Source: Pseudomonas sp. WN033 | Lineage (GTDB): Bacteria > Pseudomonadota > Gammaproteobacteria > Pseudomonadales > Pseudomonadaceae | Reading direction: 5' to 3' | NCBI GenBank assembly: GCA_002287035.1 | Contig: NSKG01000004.1 | Location: 310,001-374,000, forward strand | Length of the DNA stretch: 64,000 nucleotides | Shown here: one piece after another, positions 20,183-30,056 of the stretch | How positions within the stretch are numbered: the first letter of the stretch is position 1 | How the letters are laid out: each line of letters starts with the position of its first letter | Notes under the pieces: generated by a model | Told to the model about the DNA's origin: nothing | Seen by the model: the letters and a program-made list of their open reading frames with translations, nothing else | Databases searched by the model: none | Program-made: the position numbers and the translations under genes

Positions 20183-20794
20183 GTGATTGGACGTCTCAAG
20201 GGTACTTTGCTGGAAAAGCAGCCACCACACATACTGCTCGACGTGCAGGGGGTAGGCTATGAGCTGGATGCGCCCATGACTACTTTTTATAACCTGCCGG
20301 CAGTTGGCGAAATGGTGGTGCTGCATACCCATATGGTCGTGCGTGAAGATGCCCAGTTACTCTATGGCTTTTTGGGCAAGCGAGAGCGTGAGTTGTTCCG
20401 TGAGCTGATCCGGCTTAACGGGGTTGGCCCCAAGTTGGCTCTGGCGCTGATGTCGGGGCTGGATGCCGACGAGTTGATTCGGGCGGTTCAGGCGCAGGAC
20501 AGCTCTGCTCTGGTACGGGTACCGGGGGTCGGCAAGAAAACCGCTGAGCGCTTGCTGATCGAACTCAAGGATCGGTTCAAGGCCTGGGATATGTTGCCTG
20601 GCTCACTCAAGCCGCTGGCAGCTGCCGGCGCGGCGCCGTCCCCTGCCAGTCACAGCAGCGACGCCGTCAGTGCCTTGATTGCGCTGGGTTACAAGCCGCA
20701 GGAGGCCAGTCGAGCGGTGGCCGCGGTGGAAGAGGACGGCCTGAGTAGCGAGGAGTTGATTCGTCGTGCACTCAAGGGCATGGTGAGCGTGTGA
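20183..20794 (+). CDS. ruvA: Holliday junction branch-migration protein RuvA
   Basis: RuvA is a tetramer that binds four-way junctions and loads the RuvB motor. The 203-residue chain has the N-terminal OB-like domain [20 protein letters not shown] and two helix-hairpin-helix motifs ([15 protein letters not shown] and [19 protein letters not shown]). A flexible Ala/Ser linker then leads to the C-terminal RuvB-binding domain with [13 protein letters not shown]. The start is GTG at 20183; the nearby ATG at 20181 is out of frame. AAGGAATAGG lies just upstream. Confidence 0.97.
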   Translation: MIGRLKGTLLEKQPPHILLDVQGVGYELDAPMTTFYNLPAVGEMVVLHTHMVVREDAQLLYGFLGKRERELFRELIRLNGVGPKLALALMSGLDADELIRAVQAQDSSALVRVPGVGKKTAERLLIELKDRFKAWDMLPGSLKPLAAAGAAPSPASHSSDAVSALIALGYKPQEASRAVAAVEEDGLSSEELIRRALKGMVSV

Positions 20795-20818
20795 ATAGCC
20801 GGCAAGCGCCGATAGCCC

Positions 20819-21892
20819 ATGGACAACGCAATGATTGAACAGGATCGCCTGATCGCTGCCGCCCCTCGGCAGCAGGAAGAAGTGATTGACCGGGCGATAC
20901 GCCCGCTGAAGCTGGCCGACTACATCGGTCAGCCGGTGGTACGTGAGCAGATGGAGCTGTTCATCAAGGCCGCCAAGGGGCGGGGTGAGGCACTCGATCA
21001 CGTACTGATCTTTGGTCCGCCGGGGCTGGGCAAGACTACCCTGGCCAATATCGTTGCCCAGGAAATGGGGGTGAAGATCAAGAGTACCTCTGGGCCGGTA
21101 TTGGAGAAAGCCGGTGATCTGGCAGCCATGCTGACCAATCTGGAAGCCGGTGATGTGCTGTTTGTTGACGAGATTCATCGGCTGTCGCCGGTGGTCGAGG
21201 AGATTCTCTATCCGGCGATGGAGGACTACCAGCTCGACATCATGATCGGCGAAGGCCCGGCCGCGCGCTCAATCAAGCTCGACCTGCCGCCCTTTACCCT
21301 GGTGGGCGCCACCACCCGGGCCGGCATGCTGACCAATCCGCTGCGTGATCGTTTCGGCATTGTCCAGCGTCTGGAGTTCTATGGCGTGGATGATCTGGCG
21401 ACTATCGTCAGCCGGTCGGCGGCCATACTGGGTCTGACCATTGATCCGGCCGGTGCCGTTGAGGTCGCTCGGCGCTCACGCGGTACGCCGCGGATTGCCA
21501 ACCGGCTGCTGCGTCGGGTGCGCGATTTTGCTGAAGTGCGTGGTCAGGCCGTGATCAGTCGCGAAGTGGCCGATCAGGCGCTGAATCTGCTGGATGTTGA
21601 TGAGCAGGGCTTTGATCACATGGATCGGCGTCTGCTGCTGACCATGATTGACAAGTTCGATGGCGGGCCGGTGGGGGTCGATAGTCTGGCGGCGGCCATC
21701 AGTGAAGAGCGACACACCATTGAGGATGTGCTTGAACCCTACCTGATTCAGCAGGGGTTCATGATTCGCACGCCACGTGGGCGGGTAGTGACCCGGCACG
21801 CCTATAGTCATTTCGGTCTGAATCCGCCCAAGGCAAATGCCGATCCGGTTGGGGACCTTTTTTCCACTAATCAGGGTCAGAGCAATCAATAG
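20819..21892 (+). CDS. ruvB: Holliday junction branch-migration helicase RuvB
   Basis: RuvB is the AAA+ hexameric motor that drives branch migration. The 357-residue protein has [15 protein letters not shown], Walker [12 protein letters not shown] (about 65-75), Walker B FVDEIHRL, the sensor GATTRAG and the arginine-finger region [10 protein letters not shown]-terminal winged helix ends with [16 protein letters not shown]. The frame begins at ATG 20819; family alignment would also fit ATG 20831 (MIEQDRLI), and neither has a strong ribosome site. It is the last gene of the ruv series. Confidence 0.97.
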   Translation: MDNAMIEQDRLIAAAPRQQEEVIDRAIRPLKLADYIGQPVVREQMELFIKAAKGRGEALDHVLIFGPPGLGKTTLANIVAQEMGVKIKSTSGPVLEKAGDLAAMLTNLEAGDVLFVDEIHRLSPVVEEILYPAMEDYQLDIMIGEGPAARSIKLDLPPFTLVGATTRAGMLTNPLRDRFGIVQRLEFYGVDDLATIVSRSAAILGLTIDPAGAVEVARRSRGTPRIANRLLRRVRDFAEVRGQAVISREVADQALNLLDVDEQGFDHMDRRLLLTMIDKFDGGPVGVDSLAAAISEERHTIEDVLEPYLIQQGFMIRTPRGRVVTRHAYSHFGLNPPKANADPVGDLFSTNQGQSNQ

Positions 21893-21955
21893 AAAAAATT
21901 ATTCACCGGGGCGGGGGGTGCCCCACTATGCAAACCATTAACTTGGCTCTACATT

Positions 21956-22423
21956 ATGCGCGCTGAAACGCAGGGGCTGCCGTTCGCGCTGAAAGCCCGG
22001 GTCTATTTTGAAGATACCGATGCCGGCGGCATCGTCTACTACGTCAATTACCTCAAGTTCATGGAGCGTGCGCGAACCGAACTGGTCCGTTCCCTGGGGT
22101 TTGATCAAAGCGTCCTGCAACGCGAAAACATCATTTTTGTCGTGCACTCGGTGGCAGCGCGTTACCACGCTCCCGCTCGGCTTGATGATGAACTTGTTGT
22201 GAGTGCCGAGGTCTTGGAGATCAAGCGCGCAAGCATTCGCTTCAGCCAGCAGGTCAGGCGCAGTGATGGCGTGTTGTTATGTGAAGGCGAAGTGTTGGTG
22301 GCCTGTGTCAGTGCCGACCAGTACAAGCCCAGAATGATTCCGGCCAGTTTGAGTGATGCTTTCAAAGCCATTCAGATGGCCACAGTTACAGCCGAGCGAG
22401 GAGAGGCAGAGCGTGCAAGCTGA
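21956..22423 (+). CDS. ybgC: Tol-Pal-associated acyl-CoA thioesterase YbgC
   Basis: A 155-residue hot-dog-fold thioesterase. The catalytic-Asp motif [26 protein letters not shown] (only partly quoted by its key residues: Asp in the EDTD block, then GGIVYY) is at about 17-42. It hydrolyses acyl-CoA or acyl-ACP and is linked to phospholipid metabolism at the inner membrane. It is the usual first gene of the tol-pal operon. It is slightly longer than E. coli YbgC because of a C-terminal extension. Its last 11 bases overlap the tolQ start. Confidence 0.95.
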   Translation: MRAETQGLPFALKARVYFEDTDAGGIVYYVNYLKFMERARTELVRSLGFDQSVLQRENIIFVVHSVAARYHAPARLDDELVVSAEVLEIKRASIRFSQQVRRSDGVLLCEGEVLVACVSADQYKPRMIPASLSDAFKAIQMATVTAERGEAERAS

Positions 22424-23099
22424 TCAAATGTCGATGTGGCACCTGATTGCCAGTGCCAGTGTGCTGGTGCAATTGGTGATGCTGACCCTGGTGCTGGCAT
22501 CGGTTGTGTCATGGGTAATGATTTTTCAGCGCAGCAGCGCAATTCGTTCGGCCAAAAGTGCTCTGGATGACTTCGAGGATCGCTTCTGGTCCGGGGTGGA
22601 TTTGTCCAAACTGTACCGCCAGGTAACTGGCAGTCCCGACCATAACTCCGGTCTGGAGCAGATCTTCCGCGCCGGTTTCAAGGAATTTTCGCGGATGCGT
22701 CAGCAGCCCGGCGTGGATCCGGATGCGGTTATGGATGCAGTGCAACGCTCCATGCGCGTGGCGATTTCCCGGGAAGAGGAAAAGCTTGAACAGCACTTGC
22801 CGTTCCTGGCTACCGTGGGTTCTACCAGTCCGTATATCGGTCTGTTCGGCACCGTTTGGGGGATCATGAACTCGTTTCGTGGTCTGGCCACCGTGCAGCA
22901 GGCGACTCTAGCCACCGTTGCTCCGGGTATTGCCGAGGCGCTGATCGCTACTGCGATTGGTTTGTTCGCCGCGATTCCGGCCGTAGTTGCTTATAACCGG
23001 TTCTCTGCACGTTCGGAGATGCTGATTGGCCGTTACTACACCTTTGCCGATGAATTCTCCAGCATCCTGCACCGCCGTGTGCATGCCAGCGAAGAGTAA
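22413..23099 (+). CDS. tolQ: Tol-Pal system protein TolQ
   Basis: TolQ forms the proton-channel stator with TolR that powers TolA during cell constriction. The 228-residue protein has three transmembrane helices (about 15-36, 135-157 and 168-190). It carries [16 protein letters not shown] and the conserved [22 protein letters not shown] plus [21 protein letters not shown] stretches of the MotA/TolQ/ExbB family. The start is GTG 22413, six bases after GAGGAGAGG and overlapping ybgC; the longer frame back to 22353 has no family match. Confidence 0.96.
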   Translation: MQADQMSMWHLIASASVLVQLVMLTLVLASVVSWVMIFQRSSAIRSAKSALDDFEDRFWSGVDLSKLYRQVTGSPDHNSGLEQIFRAGFKEFSRMRQQPGVDPDAVMDAVQRSMRVAISREEEKLEQHLPFLATVGSTSPYIGLFGTVWGIMNSFRGLATVQQATLATVAPGIAEALIATAIGLFAAIPAVVAYNRFSARSEMLIGRYYTFADEFSSILHRRVHASEE

Positions 23100-23114
23100 T
23101 CGAGGGGTTTGACC

Positions 23115-23561
23115 ATGCAGGTTCAAGGCAGACGCCACAAGCGCAAGCCAGTGTCAGAGATGAACGTCGTGCCTTATATCGACGTCATGCTGGTGCTGCT
23201 GGTGATTTTTATGGTGACCGCGCCGATGCTCAATCAGGGCGTTAAGGTTGACCTGCCGCAGGTGTCCAGCGAGGTGCTGCCTTCCGATACCAATCAGCAG
23301 GTGCTGACCCTGTCGGTATTGGCCGACGGCACTTACTACTGGAACCTGGGTGAGGCGGTGGATACCGACAATCACACCGACAGTGCGGTCACTCTCGAAG
23401 CAATGACCGATGGCGTGGCCAAGATCATGAACGCTCGCCCCGATACCCTGGTCTATATCCGTGGTGACCAGAGCGCCAATTATGGCGTAGTGGTCACTGC
23501 GATGGCTGCTTTGCAGCAGGCGGGTGTTCCCAACGTCGGATTGATTACCGAGGCGCCGTGA
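23115..23561 (+). CDS. tolR: Tol-Pal system protein TolR
   Basis: TolR is a single-span inner-membrane protein that pairs with TolQ. Of its 148 residues, the transmembrane segment is about 20-40 and contains the proton-carrying Asp23 in VVPYIDVMLVLLVIFMV. The periplasmic domain (45-148) includes the ExbD/TolR signature VYIRGDQSANYGVVVTAM. ATG 23115 has GAGGGG a few bases upstream; the TTG at 23109 is less likely. Its stop overlaps the GTG start of tolA. Confidence 0.96.
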   Translation: MQVQGRRHKRKPVSEMNVVPYIDVMLVLLVIFMVTAPMLNQGVKVDLPQVSSEVLPSDTNQQVLTLSVLADGTYYWNLGEAVDTDNHTDSAVTLEAMTDGVAKIMNARPDTLVYIRGDQSANYGVVVTAMAALQQAGVPNVGLITEAP

Positions 23562-24556
23562 ACGATCGCGAGTACCGGTTGGCGCCTGAGCCCTCGGCAG
23601 GGTACGGCGCGCCACTTATCAAAGCTGTGGCGCTACATGTATTGGTGGCGATGCTGTTGTTTGTGTCGTTCAGTTCGGCGCCGGAGTTCGAGCCGGCCCG
23701 GCCGATCGTGCAGGCGACACTGGTGCAGCTAAACTCCAAGAGCCCGGCGACTACTCAGACTGATCAGCGAATTGCTGGCGAGGCAGCCCGCACAGCGGCG
23801 CAGCGTCACGAAGCAGAAGAGCTGAAACAGCAACAACAGCAACAGCAGCGCCAGCAGGAGCAAGAAGCCGCTCGTCGGGCGGCTGAGCAAAAGGCCAGAG
23901 AAGAGGCTGCGCGCGCTGAACAGCAGCGGCAACAGGCTGAGACCGAGGCCCAGCGCAAGGCCCAGGAAGAAGCGCGCAAGCAGGCTGAGGCTGAAGCGGC
24001 ACGTGCCGAAGCGGCGCGCAAGAGAGCGGCCGAGGAAGAGGCGCGCAAGCGTGCAGAAGCTGAAGCCGCGCGCAAGAAGGCTGAAGAAGAGGCCCGACGC
24101 AAGGCGGCCGAAGAGGCCCAGCGTCGTGCAGCGGCTGAGGCCGAAGCGCAGCGCAAGGCTCAGGAAGAGGCAAGGGCCAAGGCGTTGGCGGAGCTGCTGG
24201 CTAGTGAAACCCAGTACCAGCGGGCTCAGGCCGATCAGATCGGTGACGAGGTGGCGGCCAGCTACGATGATTTGATTCGTCGCTATGTCAGTGAGCAGTG
24301 GCGGCGCCCGCCAACCGCCCGCAATGGCATGGTGGTAGAAGTACGTATCAGCATGTTACCAACCGGTCAGATTACCGACGCGGTGGTGATACGCTCCAGC
24401 GGTGATGGCGGGTTTGACCAGTCTGCAGTGCAGGCGGTCCGTAACGTTGGGCGCATCCCGGAAATGCAACAGTTATCACGTGATAATCCAGCGACCTTTG
24501 ATCGCATGTACCGACAGCGCACCTTGCGCTTCAGACCAGAGGATTTGGCATTCTGA
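23558..24556 (+). CDS. tolA: Tol-Pal system protein TolA
   Basis: TolA spans the periplasm between TolQR and Pal/TolB. The 332 residues comprise a short cytoplasmic head, one transmembrane helix (about 22-42) and a long Ala/Lys/Glu/Gln/Arg-rich helix (about 65-225) that includes an uninterrupted run of Gln near 90-96. The globular C-terminal domain (about 230-332) has [17 protein letters not shown] and the TonB-like [21 protein letters not shown]. The start codon is GTG at 23558 within GTGA, coupling it to tolR. Confidence 0.95.
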   Translation: MNDREYRLAPEPSAGYGAPLIKAVALHVLVAMLLFVSFSSAPEFEPARPIVQATLVQLNSKSPATTQTDQRIAGEAARTAAQRHEAEELKQQQQQQQRQQEQEAARRAAEQKAREEAARAEQQRQQAETEAQRKAQEEARKQAEAEAARAEAARKRAAEEEARKRAEAEAARKKAEEEARRKAAEEAQRRAAAEAEAQRKAQEEARAKALAELLASETQYQRAQADQIGDEVAASYDDLIRRYVSEQWRRPPTARNGMVVEVRISMLPTGQITDAVVIRSSGDGGFDQSAVQAVRNVGRIPEMQQLSRDNPATFDRMYRQRTLRFRPEDLAF

Positions 24557-25854
24557 TGAAACGCTTCATGCACATGTTGGCTGCCTTTGCCGTATTGCTG
24601 ATGAGTCAGGCGGTGCTGGCTCAGCAGGCTATCGAGATCACCCGTGGGACCGACAAGGCCACGCCGATTGCGGTGGTGCCTTTTGGTTGGCAGGGTAGTG
24701 CGCCGTTACCAGAGGATCTGGCCCAGATCACCAGCAACAACCTGCGTAATACCGGCATGTTCGCCCCCTTGGCGCGGGAAAATATGCTGAGCTACCCGAC
24801 TCAGGCTAGCGAGGTCTTTGCTCGCGACTGGCGGATGCTCGGGGCCGAATATGTCGTGGTGGGTCGCATCAGCGGTACTGCTGAACGTTACGAGGCGCAA
24901 TACAGTCTGTATAGCGTTGTTCGCGAAGAGGTACTGTTGTCCAAGACGGTCAGCGGTACTCAGGCGCAACTGCGTGATATGGCTCATCACCTGAGTGACG
25001 AGATTTTCGAGCACATTACCGGCATCAAGGGTGCGTTCAGCACCAAGATTTTGTATGTCGCGGCTGAGCGCTTCTCAGCAGACAATACCCGTTTTACTCT
25101 GCAGCGGGCCGACTATGATGGTGCTCGCACTGTGACTCTGCTGCAGTCGCGCGAACCCATTCTGACCCCGTCCTATGCGCCGGATGGTCAACGGATCTCC
25201 TATGTGTCGTTCGAGTCAGGGCGCCCGGAGATCTTTGTGCATTATGTAGCGACTGGCCGGCGTGAACGGATCACCAGCTTTGAAGGTCTCAATGGTGCTC
25301 CGGCCTGGTCGCCCGACGGTCAACGCCTGGCATTCGTGCTGTCACGTGATGGTAATCCAGAAATTTACACCATGGATCTCAATAGCAAGCAGATGCGTCG
25401 GGTGACCAACCATTTTGCCATTGATACCGAGCCGTTCTGGATGGACAACAATACTATTGTGTTCACCTCTGACCGTGGTGGCAGGCCGCAGATCTACAAG
25501 CAGGATTTGAACTCAGGTGTTACCGAGCGCCTGACCTTTGTTGGCAACTATAATGCCAATGCCAAGCTGTCTGCTGATGGGCGTACCATGGTCATGGTGC
25601 ATCGTCAGGATGGTTATCGGAATTTTCATATTGCCACGCAAGACCTGCAGCGCGGCAATCTGAGGGTTTTAACAGAAACGTCATTAGATGAGTCGCCTAC
25701 TGTCGCTCCTAATGGCACTATGTTAATTTATGCCACCCGTCAACAGGGGCGGGGCGTACTCATGCTGGTTTCAACCAATGGCCGTGTGCGGTCGGAAATT
25801 CCGACTCAATACACGGACCTGCGCGTACCATCATGGTCCCCATACCTGCCATAG
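24556..25854 (+). CDS. tolB: Tol-Pal system periplasmic protein TolB
   Basis: TolB is a periplasmic beta-propeller that links TolA with Pal. The 432-residue protein has a signal peptide (cut after VLA near 22) and an N-terminal alpha/beta domain (about 25-165) with [19 protein letters not shown]. The six-bladed WD40-like propeller contains repeated [26 protein letters not shown] and [15 protein letters not shown] blades. It starts one base inside the tolA stop (TGATG). TolB is followed 41 bases later by pal. Confidence 0.97.
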   Translation: MKRFMHMLAAFAVLLMSQAVLAQQAIEITRGTDKATPIAVVPFGWQGSAPLPEDLAQITSNNLRNTGMFAPLARENMLSYPTQASEVFARDWRMLGAEYVVVGRISGTAERYEAQYSLYSVVREEVLLSKTVSGTQAQLRDMAHHLSDEIFEHITGIKGAFSTKILYVAAERFSADNTRFTLQRADYDGARTVTLLQSREPILTPSYAPDGQRISYVSFESGRPEIFVHYVATGRRERITSFEGLNGAPAWSPDGQRLAFVLSRDGNPEIYTMDLNSKQMRRVTNHFAIDTEPFWMDNNTIVFTSDRGGRPQIYKQDLNSGVTERLTFVGNYNANAKLSADGRTMVMVHRQDGYRNFHIATQDLQRGNLRVLTETSLDESPTVAPNGTMLIYATRQQGRGVLMLVSTNGRVRSEIPTQYTDLRVPSWSPYLP

Positions 25855-25898
25855 GGTGCACCAACACAAAACCATATGGGGTTATCTAGGAGTCTATG

Positions 25899-26393
25899 AT
25901 GCAAGTAATCAAGTTCGGCAAGTTTGCAGCTCTGGTTGTAGCGTTCGGCGCGGTAGTCGGTTGTTCTTCCAAGGGTGGTGACGCTGCTGGCACCGGCGCC
26001 GTTGACCCGAACGCCGGTTACACCAGTCCTGCTGTCGATAGCGGCGTAAGCAGTGCTGAAGCTGCTCTGCGCGCTATCACCACCTTCTACTTCGAGTTCG
26101 ACAGCTCCGAGCTGAAGCCTGAAGCCATGCGTTCCCTGGATGTACACGCCAAGGACCTGAAAGCTTCCGGTCAGCGCGTTGTGCTGGAAGGCCACACCGA
26201 CGAGCGTGGCACCCGTGAGTACAACATGGCTCTGGGTGAGCGTCGTGCTGCTTCCGTTCAGCGTTACCTGGTGCTGCAAGGCGTTTCTCCGGCCCAGCTG
26301 GAACTGGTTTCCTACGGTGAAGAGAAGCCGGCTGCCATGGGTTCCAGCGAAGAAGCTTGGGCTCAGAACCGTCGCGTAGAACTGCGTAAGTAA
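25899..26393 (+). CDS. pal: Peptidoglycan-associated lipoprotein Pal (OprL)
   Basis: Pal anchors the outer membrane to peptidoglycan and is moved by the Tol motor. The 164-residue chain has a lipoprotein signal ending VVGC (Cys at about 23). A Gly/Ala-rich linker leads to an OmpA-like domain (about 60-164) with [14 protein letters not shown] and the peptidoglycan-binding motif [20 protein letters not shown] (partly quoted). ATG 25899 is preferred to 25896, since AGGAG ends at 25892 and the P. aeruginosa protein starts MxxxKFGKF. It ends eight bases before cpoB. Confidence 0.96.
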   Translation: MQVIKFGKFAALVVAFGAVVGCSSKGGDAAGTGAVDPNAGYTSPAVDSGVSSAEAALRAITTFYFEFDSSELKPEAMRSLDVHAKDLKASGQRVVLEGHTDERGTREYNMALGERRAASVQRYLVLQGVSPAQLELVSYGEEKPAAMGSSEEAWAQNRRVELRK

Positions 26394-26401
26394 GAGGTCG
26401 C

Positions 26402-27196
26402 ATGAAAGGTTACAGAGGTGTTGTGTTGGGGGCTCTGCTGCTGCCGCTGGTAGCTCAGGCTCAGGTTCCCGTGGTTGATGGTTCTGGTACGCGTACCGGG
26501 ACAGGCCAGGCACTTCCCTCTGTGACCTCGCAGGCCACAGCTGGCCTCTCCATGGAGGGCCAGCTTATGCAGCAGATGTATCAGTTGCAGCAAGAAGTCT
26601 CCATGTTGCGCGGCCTGCTCGAAGAGCAGGAGTATCGTATCCGCCAGATGGAGCAGGATCAGCTTGAACGTTATCAGGATCTTGACCGGCGTTTGTCCGG
26701 CCAGGGCTCTGCTGGCAATGGCAGCTCTGCGCCTCTGCCTACGGCCAATGAGTCGGTAGCCGGTGGTGCGCTGACGCCTGCACCAACAGCCGAGAGCAAT
26801 GGTGTTGCGGCCGAGTCTGACCCCGAGCGGGAAAAACTGCTGTATGACGCAGCCTTTGACTTGGTCAAGGCGCGCGATTTCGACAAGGCCATCATGGCCT
26901 TCAATGCTTTCCTGCGTCGTTACCCAAATAGTGACTACGCTGGTAATGCCCAGTACTGGCTGGGTGAGCTGCATTTGGCCCAGTCTGATCTGGAAGAGTC
27001 CGGGCGAGCCTTTGCTCAGGTTATCAGCCGCTACTCGGGTCACCGCAAAGAGGCCGATGCGCTTTACAAGTTGGCCGATGTTGAGCGTCGTCTGGGTAAT
27101 AGTGACAAGGCACGCCAACTGTATCAGGAAGTACTCAGCAAGCATCCCAATAGCTCTGCCGCGCAGTTGGCTCGGCGTGACATGGCAACCCTCTGA
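26402..27196 (+). CDS. cpoB: Cell division coordinator CpoB (YbgF)
   Basis: CpoB links Tol-Pal action with peptidoglycan synthesis by PBP1B at the septum. The 264-residue periplasmic protein has a signal peptide (about 1-21) and an N-terminal trimerising coiled coil (QLMQQMYQLQQEVSMLRGLLEEQ, given in part, about 51-85). A Ser/Ala-rich linker precedes three TPR-like repeats from about 145 onwards (DAAFDLVKARDFDKAIMAF, QYWLGELHLAQSD, ADVERRLGNSDKARQLYQEV). It is the last gene of the tol-pal operon. Confidence 0.95.
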   Translation: MKGYRGVVLGALLLPLVAQAQVPVVDGSGTRTGTGQALPSVTSQATAGLSMEGQLMQQMYQLQQEVSMLRGLLEEQEYRIRQMEQDQLERYQDLDRRLSGQGSAGNGSSAPLPTANESVAGGALTPAPTAESNGVAAESDPEREKLLYDAAFDLVKARDFDKAIMAFNAFLRRYPNSDYAGNAQYWLGELHLAQSDLEESGRAFAQVISRYSGHRKEADALYKLADVERRLGNSDKARQLYQEVLSKHPNSSAAQLARRDMATL

Positions 27197-27272
27197 GCTT
27201 TACCTCTCTTATATTGGCGGGCGTAGATTGATCCGGGGATTGGACCGGCCTGATTTTTACCGTCACTTGCGC

Positions 27273-27278
27273 TAGAAT
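27273..27278 (+). promoter_or_regulatory. Candidate -10 element for queE-queC
   Basis: TAGAAT lies in the 158-base gap after cpoB. CTGATT 17 bases upstream (27250-27255) is a weak -35. The leader to the queE ATG would be about 75 bases; I see no riboswitch-like fold in it. Confidence 0.35.
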
Positions 27279-27355
27279 GCCCGCTTTCCTGAACGCGGCT
27301 GTATTGCCGCCCAATGGGCCTCTGCCTGTTTAGCAGTCCAGCCCGGTACATAAGC

Positions 27356-28015
27356 ATGTCCAATGATCTGTTTCCGACGCTCCGGATAACGGAGATTTTC
27401 TATTCCATTCAAGGCGAAAGCCGTACTCTGGGGCTGCCTACCGTATTTGTGCGGCTGACCGGCTGTCCGCTGCGCTGTCAGTACTGCGATACGGCCTATG
27501 CCTTCAGTGGTGGTGAGCTGCTGAGTCTGGACACCATTGTTGCGCAGGTGGCCGATTATGCGCCGCGCCATGTCTGTGTGACTGGTGGTGAGCCGCTGGC
27601 GCAACCGAACTGCCTGCCTTTGCTGACCCGGTTATGCGATGCCGGATATCAGGTATCACTGGAGACCAGTGGGGCGCTGGACGTATCTGCGGTGGATGCC
27701 AGGGTCAGTCGGGTGGTGGATCTCAAGACCCCGGATTCGCTGGAGGTCGGGCGCAATCGCTATGAAAATATGGCTGTGCTGACCGATCACGATCAGGTCA
27801 AGTTCGTGATTTGCAGTCGGGCAGACTACGACTGGGCGCGCTTCAAGCTGGATGAGTATGACCTGGCTGGCCAGGTCGGCGAGGTCCTGTTTTCACCGAG
27901 TCATGGTCAGTTGGAGCCGCGCCAACTGGCGGAGTGGATCGTTGAAGATAATCTGCCTGTGCGATTTCAAATGCAGTTGCATAAATATCTTTGGAATGAC
28001 GAGCCGGGACACTGA
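27356..28015 (+). CDS. queE: 7-carboxy-7-deazaguanine synthase QueE
   Basis: QueE is a radical-SAM enzyme that converts 6-carboxytetrahydropterin to 7-carboxy-7-deazaguanine on the way to queuosine in tRNA. The 219-residue protein starts near [14 protein letters not shown] and has the cluster-binding motif CPLRCQYC (about 34-41, CxxxCxxC) with DTAYAF after it. The SAM-binding VTGGEPLAQ region follows. The frame is open to 27314, but family alignment starts at 27356. It is directly followed by queC, two bases after its stop. Confidence 0.94.
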   Translation: MSNDLFPTLRITEIFYSIQGESRTLGLPTVFVRLTGCPLRCQYCDTAYAFSGGELLSLDTIVAQVADYAPRHVCVTGGEPLAQPNCLPLLTRLCDAGYQVSLETSGALDVSAVDARVSRVVDLKTPDSLEVGRNRYENMAVLTDHDQVKFVICSRADYDWARFKLDEYDLAGQVGEVLFSPSHGQLEPRQLAEWIVEDNLPVRFQMQLHKYLWNDEPGH

Positions 28016-28017
28016 TC

Positions 28018-28692
28018 ATGAACAAGCCTAAAGCGGTAGTGCTGCTGTCCGGAGGCCTGGATTCTGCAACTGTGCTGGCCATGGCCCTGAGTCGAGGCTA
28101 TGAGTGCTATACCATGAGTTTCGATTATGGGCAGCGCCACCGGGCTGAGTTGCAGGCCGCTGAGCGGCTGGCCCAGGCGGCTGGTGTGGCCGAGCACAAG
28201 GTAATCGGGTTGGACCTCAATGGTATGGGGGGCTCGGCGCTGACCGACGCCAATATCGCCGTGCCGGAAACACCCCAGCAAGGAATCCCGGTCACCTATG
28301 TGCCGGCGCGTAATACGGTGTTCCTGGCATTGGCGCTGGGTTGGGCCGAGGTGCTGCAGGCGAGTGATATTTTTATCGGTGTCAATGCGGTGGACTATTC
28401 TGGTTACCCTGATTGCCGGCCGGCCTTTATCCAGGCCTTTGAGCGGTTGGCCAATCTGGCGACCCGGGCCGGGGCTGAGGGGCAGGGGTTCCGTATCAGG
28501 GCACCTCTGCAGGATATGAGCAAGGCGGATATTGTGCGTGAGGGTACCCGGTTGGGTGTGGATTACAGTCTGACTATTTCCTGTTATCAGGCTGATGAGC
28601 TGGGGCGGGCTTGCGGGCGTTGTGATAGTTGCCGTCTGCGTGCTGCAGGCTTTGCCAATGCCGGGCTGCCAGACCCGACACGCTATGCTTGA
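28018..28692 (+). CDS. queC: 7-cyano-7-deazaguanine synthase QueC
   Basis: QueC uses ATP and ammonia to turn 7-carboxy-7-deazaguanine into preQ0, the step after QueE. The 224-residue protein has the PP-loop [16 protein letters not shown] (about 9-24), the HK segment [15 protein letters not shown] typical of the family, and the zinc site [17 protein letters not shown] near 190-206. It is in one unit with queE. The next gene is tRNA-Lys with its own promoter. Confidence 0.96.
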   Translation: MNKPKAVVLLSGGLDSATVLAMALSRGYECYTMSFDYGQRHRAELQAAERLAQAAGVAEHKVIGLDLNGMGGSALTDANIAVPETPQQGIPVTYVPARNTVFLALALGWAEVLQASDIFIGVNAVDYSGYPDCRPAFIQAFERLANLATRAGAEGQGFRIRAPLQDMSKADIVREGTRLGVDYSLTISCYQADELGRACGRCDSCRLRAAGFANAGLPDPTRYA

Positions 28693-28710
28693 AAAAAATC
28701 AAAAAACTTC

Positions 28711-28738
28711 TTGAATTTCTGTGATAAATCAGTAATAT
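28711..28738 (+). promoter_or_regulatory. Promoter of tRNA-Lys
   Basis: TTGAAT (28711-28716), a 16-base spacer and TAATAT (28733-28738) are followed by a G+C-rich discriminator GGCGCGCG. Such discriminators are typical of stringently controlled stable-RNA promoters. Confidence 0.7.
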
Positions 28739-28750
28739 GGCGCGCGTTCC

Positions 28751-28826
28751 GGGTCGTTAGCTCAGTTGGTAGAGCAGTTGGCTTTTAACCAATTGGTCGT
28801 AGGTTCGAATCCTACACGACCCACCA
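28751..28826 (+). tRNA. tRNA-Lys (anticodon TTT)
   Basis: A 76-base cloverleaf including the encoded CCA. The acceptor stem pairs GGGTCGT with ACGACCC. The D arm is GCTCAGTTGGTAGAGC, the anticodon loop CTTTTAA gives TTT at 28784-28786, and the T arm is CGTAGGTTCGAATCCTACACG. It is a single-gene unit. Confidence 0.98.
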
Positions 28827-28939
28827 TTTTCCCCGTTGTTCTGTGTTTCTCTCCTCTTTGCTTCGCACTGTATAGTTAACCAGCCCTTGTATCAGGTTGT
28901 GTTAATATAGGGTTCTGTCTCCGTTAGGGGTTGAAGTTC

Positions 28940-29977
28940 ATGTCACAGATTCCTGAGCGTCTGCTGGTGCAGGCGCACCTGGCGGCCAAGGAGCCGGCTC
29001 CATTGAGTGCGGCCGAGCAGGCCGATTACAAATCCCGTATCGCCACTGCGCTGAAAGCGCACAACGCGGTATTGGTTGCGCACTATTACACCGATCCGTT
29101 GATTCAGGCCCTGGCTGAAGAGACTGGCGGCTGTGTATCCGACTCCCTGGAGATGGCTCGTTTCGGCAAAGAGCATCCAGCTCAGACCCTGGTGGTTGCT
29201 GGTGTGCGGTTTATGGGCGAAACGGCGAAGATCCTCAGTCCGGAAAAGCGCATCCTGATGCCGACCCTGGAAGCGACCTGCTCGCTGGATATCGGCTGTC
29301 CGATCGATGAGTTTTCCGCTTTTTGCGATCAGCATCCAGACCGCACCGTAGTGGTGTATGCCAATACCTCGGCAGCGGTCAAGGCTCGTGCTGACTGGGT
29401 CGTCACCTCCAGTTGTGCACTGCAGATCGTCGAGCATCTGATGGATAAGGGCGAGAAAATTCTCTGGGCACCAGATCAGCACCTGGGTAATTACATTGAG
29501 CGTGAAACCGGCGCCGACATGCTGTTGTGGGAAGGTTCTTGCATTGTCCATGAGGAATTCAAGGCCAAGGCCTTGCTCGACCTCAAGGCTGTGTATCCCG
29601 ATGCTGCAGTGCTGGTGCACCCGGAATCACCGGCTTCGGTGGTGGAGTTGGCGGACGTAGTGGGTTCGACCAGTCAGTTGATCAAGGCTACCCAGACGCT
29701 GGCTAATCCGACTTTTATCGTTGCGACCGATCGGGGCATTTTTTACAAAATGCAGCAGGCAGCTCCTGATCGCCAACTGATCGAGGCGCCAACTGCAGGT
29801 AATGGTGCAACCTGTCGCAGTTGTGCTCATTGCCCGTGGATGGCCATGAATACCTTGCCGCGGGTTCTGCAAAGTCTGGAGCAGGGGACCGATGAGATTC
29901 TGGTCGATCCGGCCCTGATCCCGCGTGCGGTCCAGCCGCTACAGCGGATGCTCGATTTTACCAGCGCCAGGCGCTGA
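28940..29977 (+). CDS. nadA: Quinolinate synthase NadA
   Basis: NadA condenses iminoaspartate with dihydroxyacetone phosphate to quinolinate in NAD synthesis, using a 4Fe-4S cluster. The 345-residue protein has three conserved Cys regions: [24 protein letters not shown] and [18 protein letters not shown]. The [17 protein letters not shown] and FMGETAKIL motifs are also present. The frame reaches back to a TTG at 28931, but AGGGG at 28926-28930 and alignment favour ATG 28940. It follows tRNA-Lys directly. A REP-like palindrome lies 11 bases after its stop. Confidence 0.96.
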   Translation: MSQIPERLLVQAHLAAKEPAPLSAAEQADYKSRIATALKAHNAVLVAHYYTDPLIQALAEETGGCVSDSLEMARFGKEHPAQTLVVAGVRFMGETAKILSPEKRILMPTLEATCSLDIGCPIDEFSAFCDQHPDRTVVVYANTSAAVKARADWVVTSSCALQIVEHLMDKGEKILWAPDQHLGNYIERETGADMLLWEGSCIVHEEFKAKALLDLKAVYPDAAVLVHPESPASVVELADVVGSTSQLIKATQTLANPTFIVATDRGIFYKMQQAAPDRQLIEAPTAGNGATCRSCAHCPWMAMNTLPRVLQSLEQGTDEILVDPALIPRAVQPLQRMLDFTSARR

Positions 29978-29988
29978 TCAATCAGGTC

Positions 29989-30012
29989 GTAGGAGCGCCC
30001 TGCGGGCGCGAT
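29989..30012 (+). repeat. REP-like palindrome, copy 4
   Basis: A GTAG head with a GGAGCGCCC-TGC-GGGCGCG hairpin, identical over its first 23 bases to the copy at 10539. It lies between convergent nadA and bepA. Confidence 0.75.
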
Positions 30013-30056
30013 GGGTTTTTGGGGCAGGTTTGTCGTCGCCTTGCGAGCCTGCCTGC

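Noticed and set aside
20181..20183. ATG at 20181 as the ruvA start
   Set aside because: It is out of frame (ATG followed by TGA); the GTG at 20183 opens the conserved N-terminus.
27197..27355. A preQ1 riboswitch before queE
   Set aside because: I see no short pseudoknot-like fold or conserved preQ1 loop in the gap.
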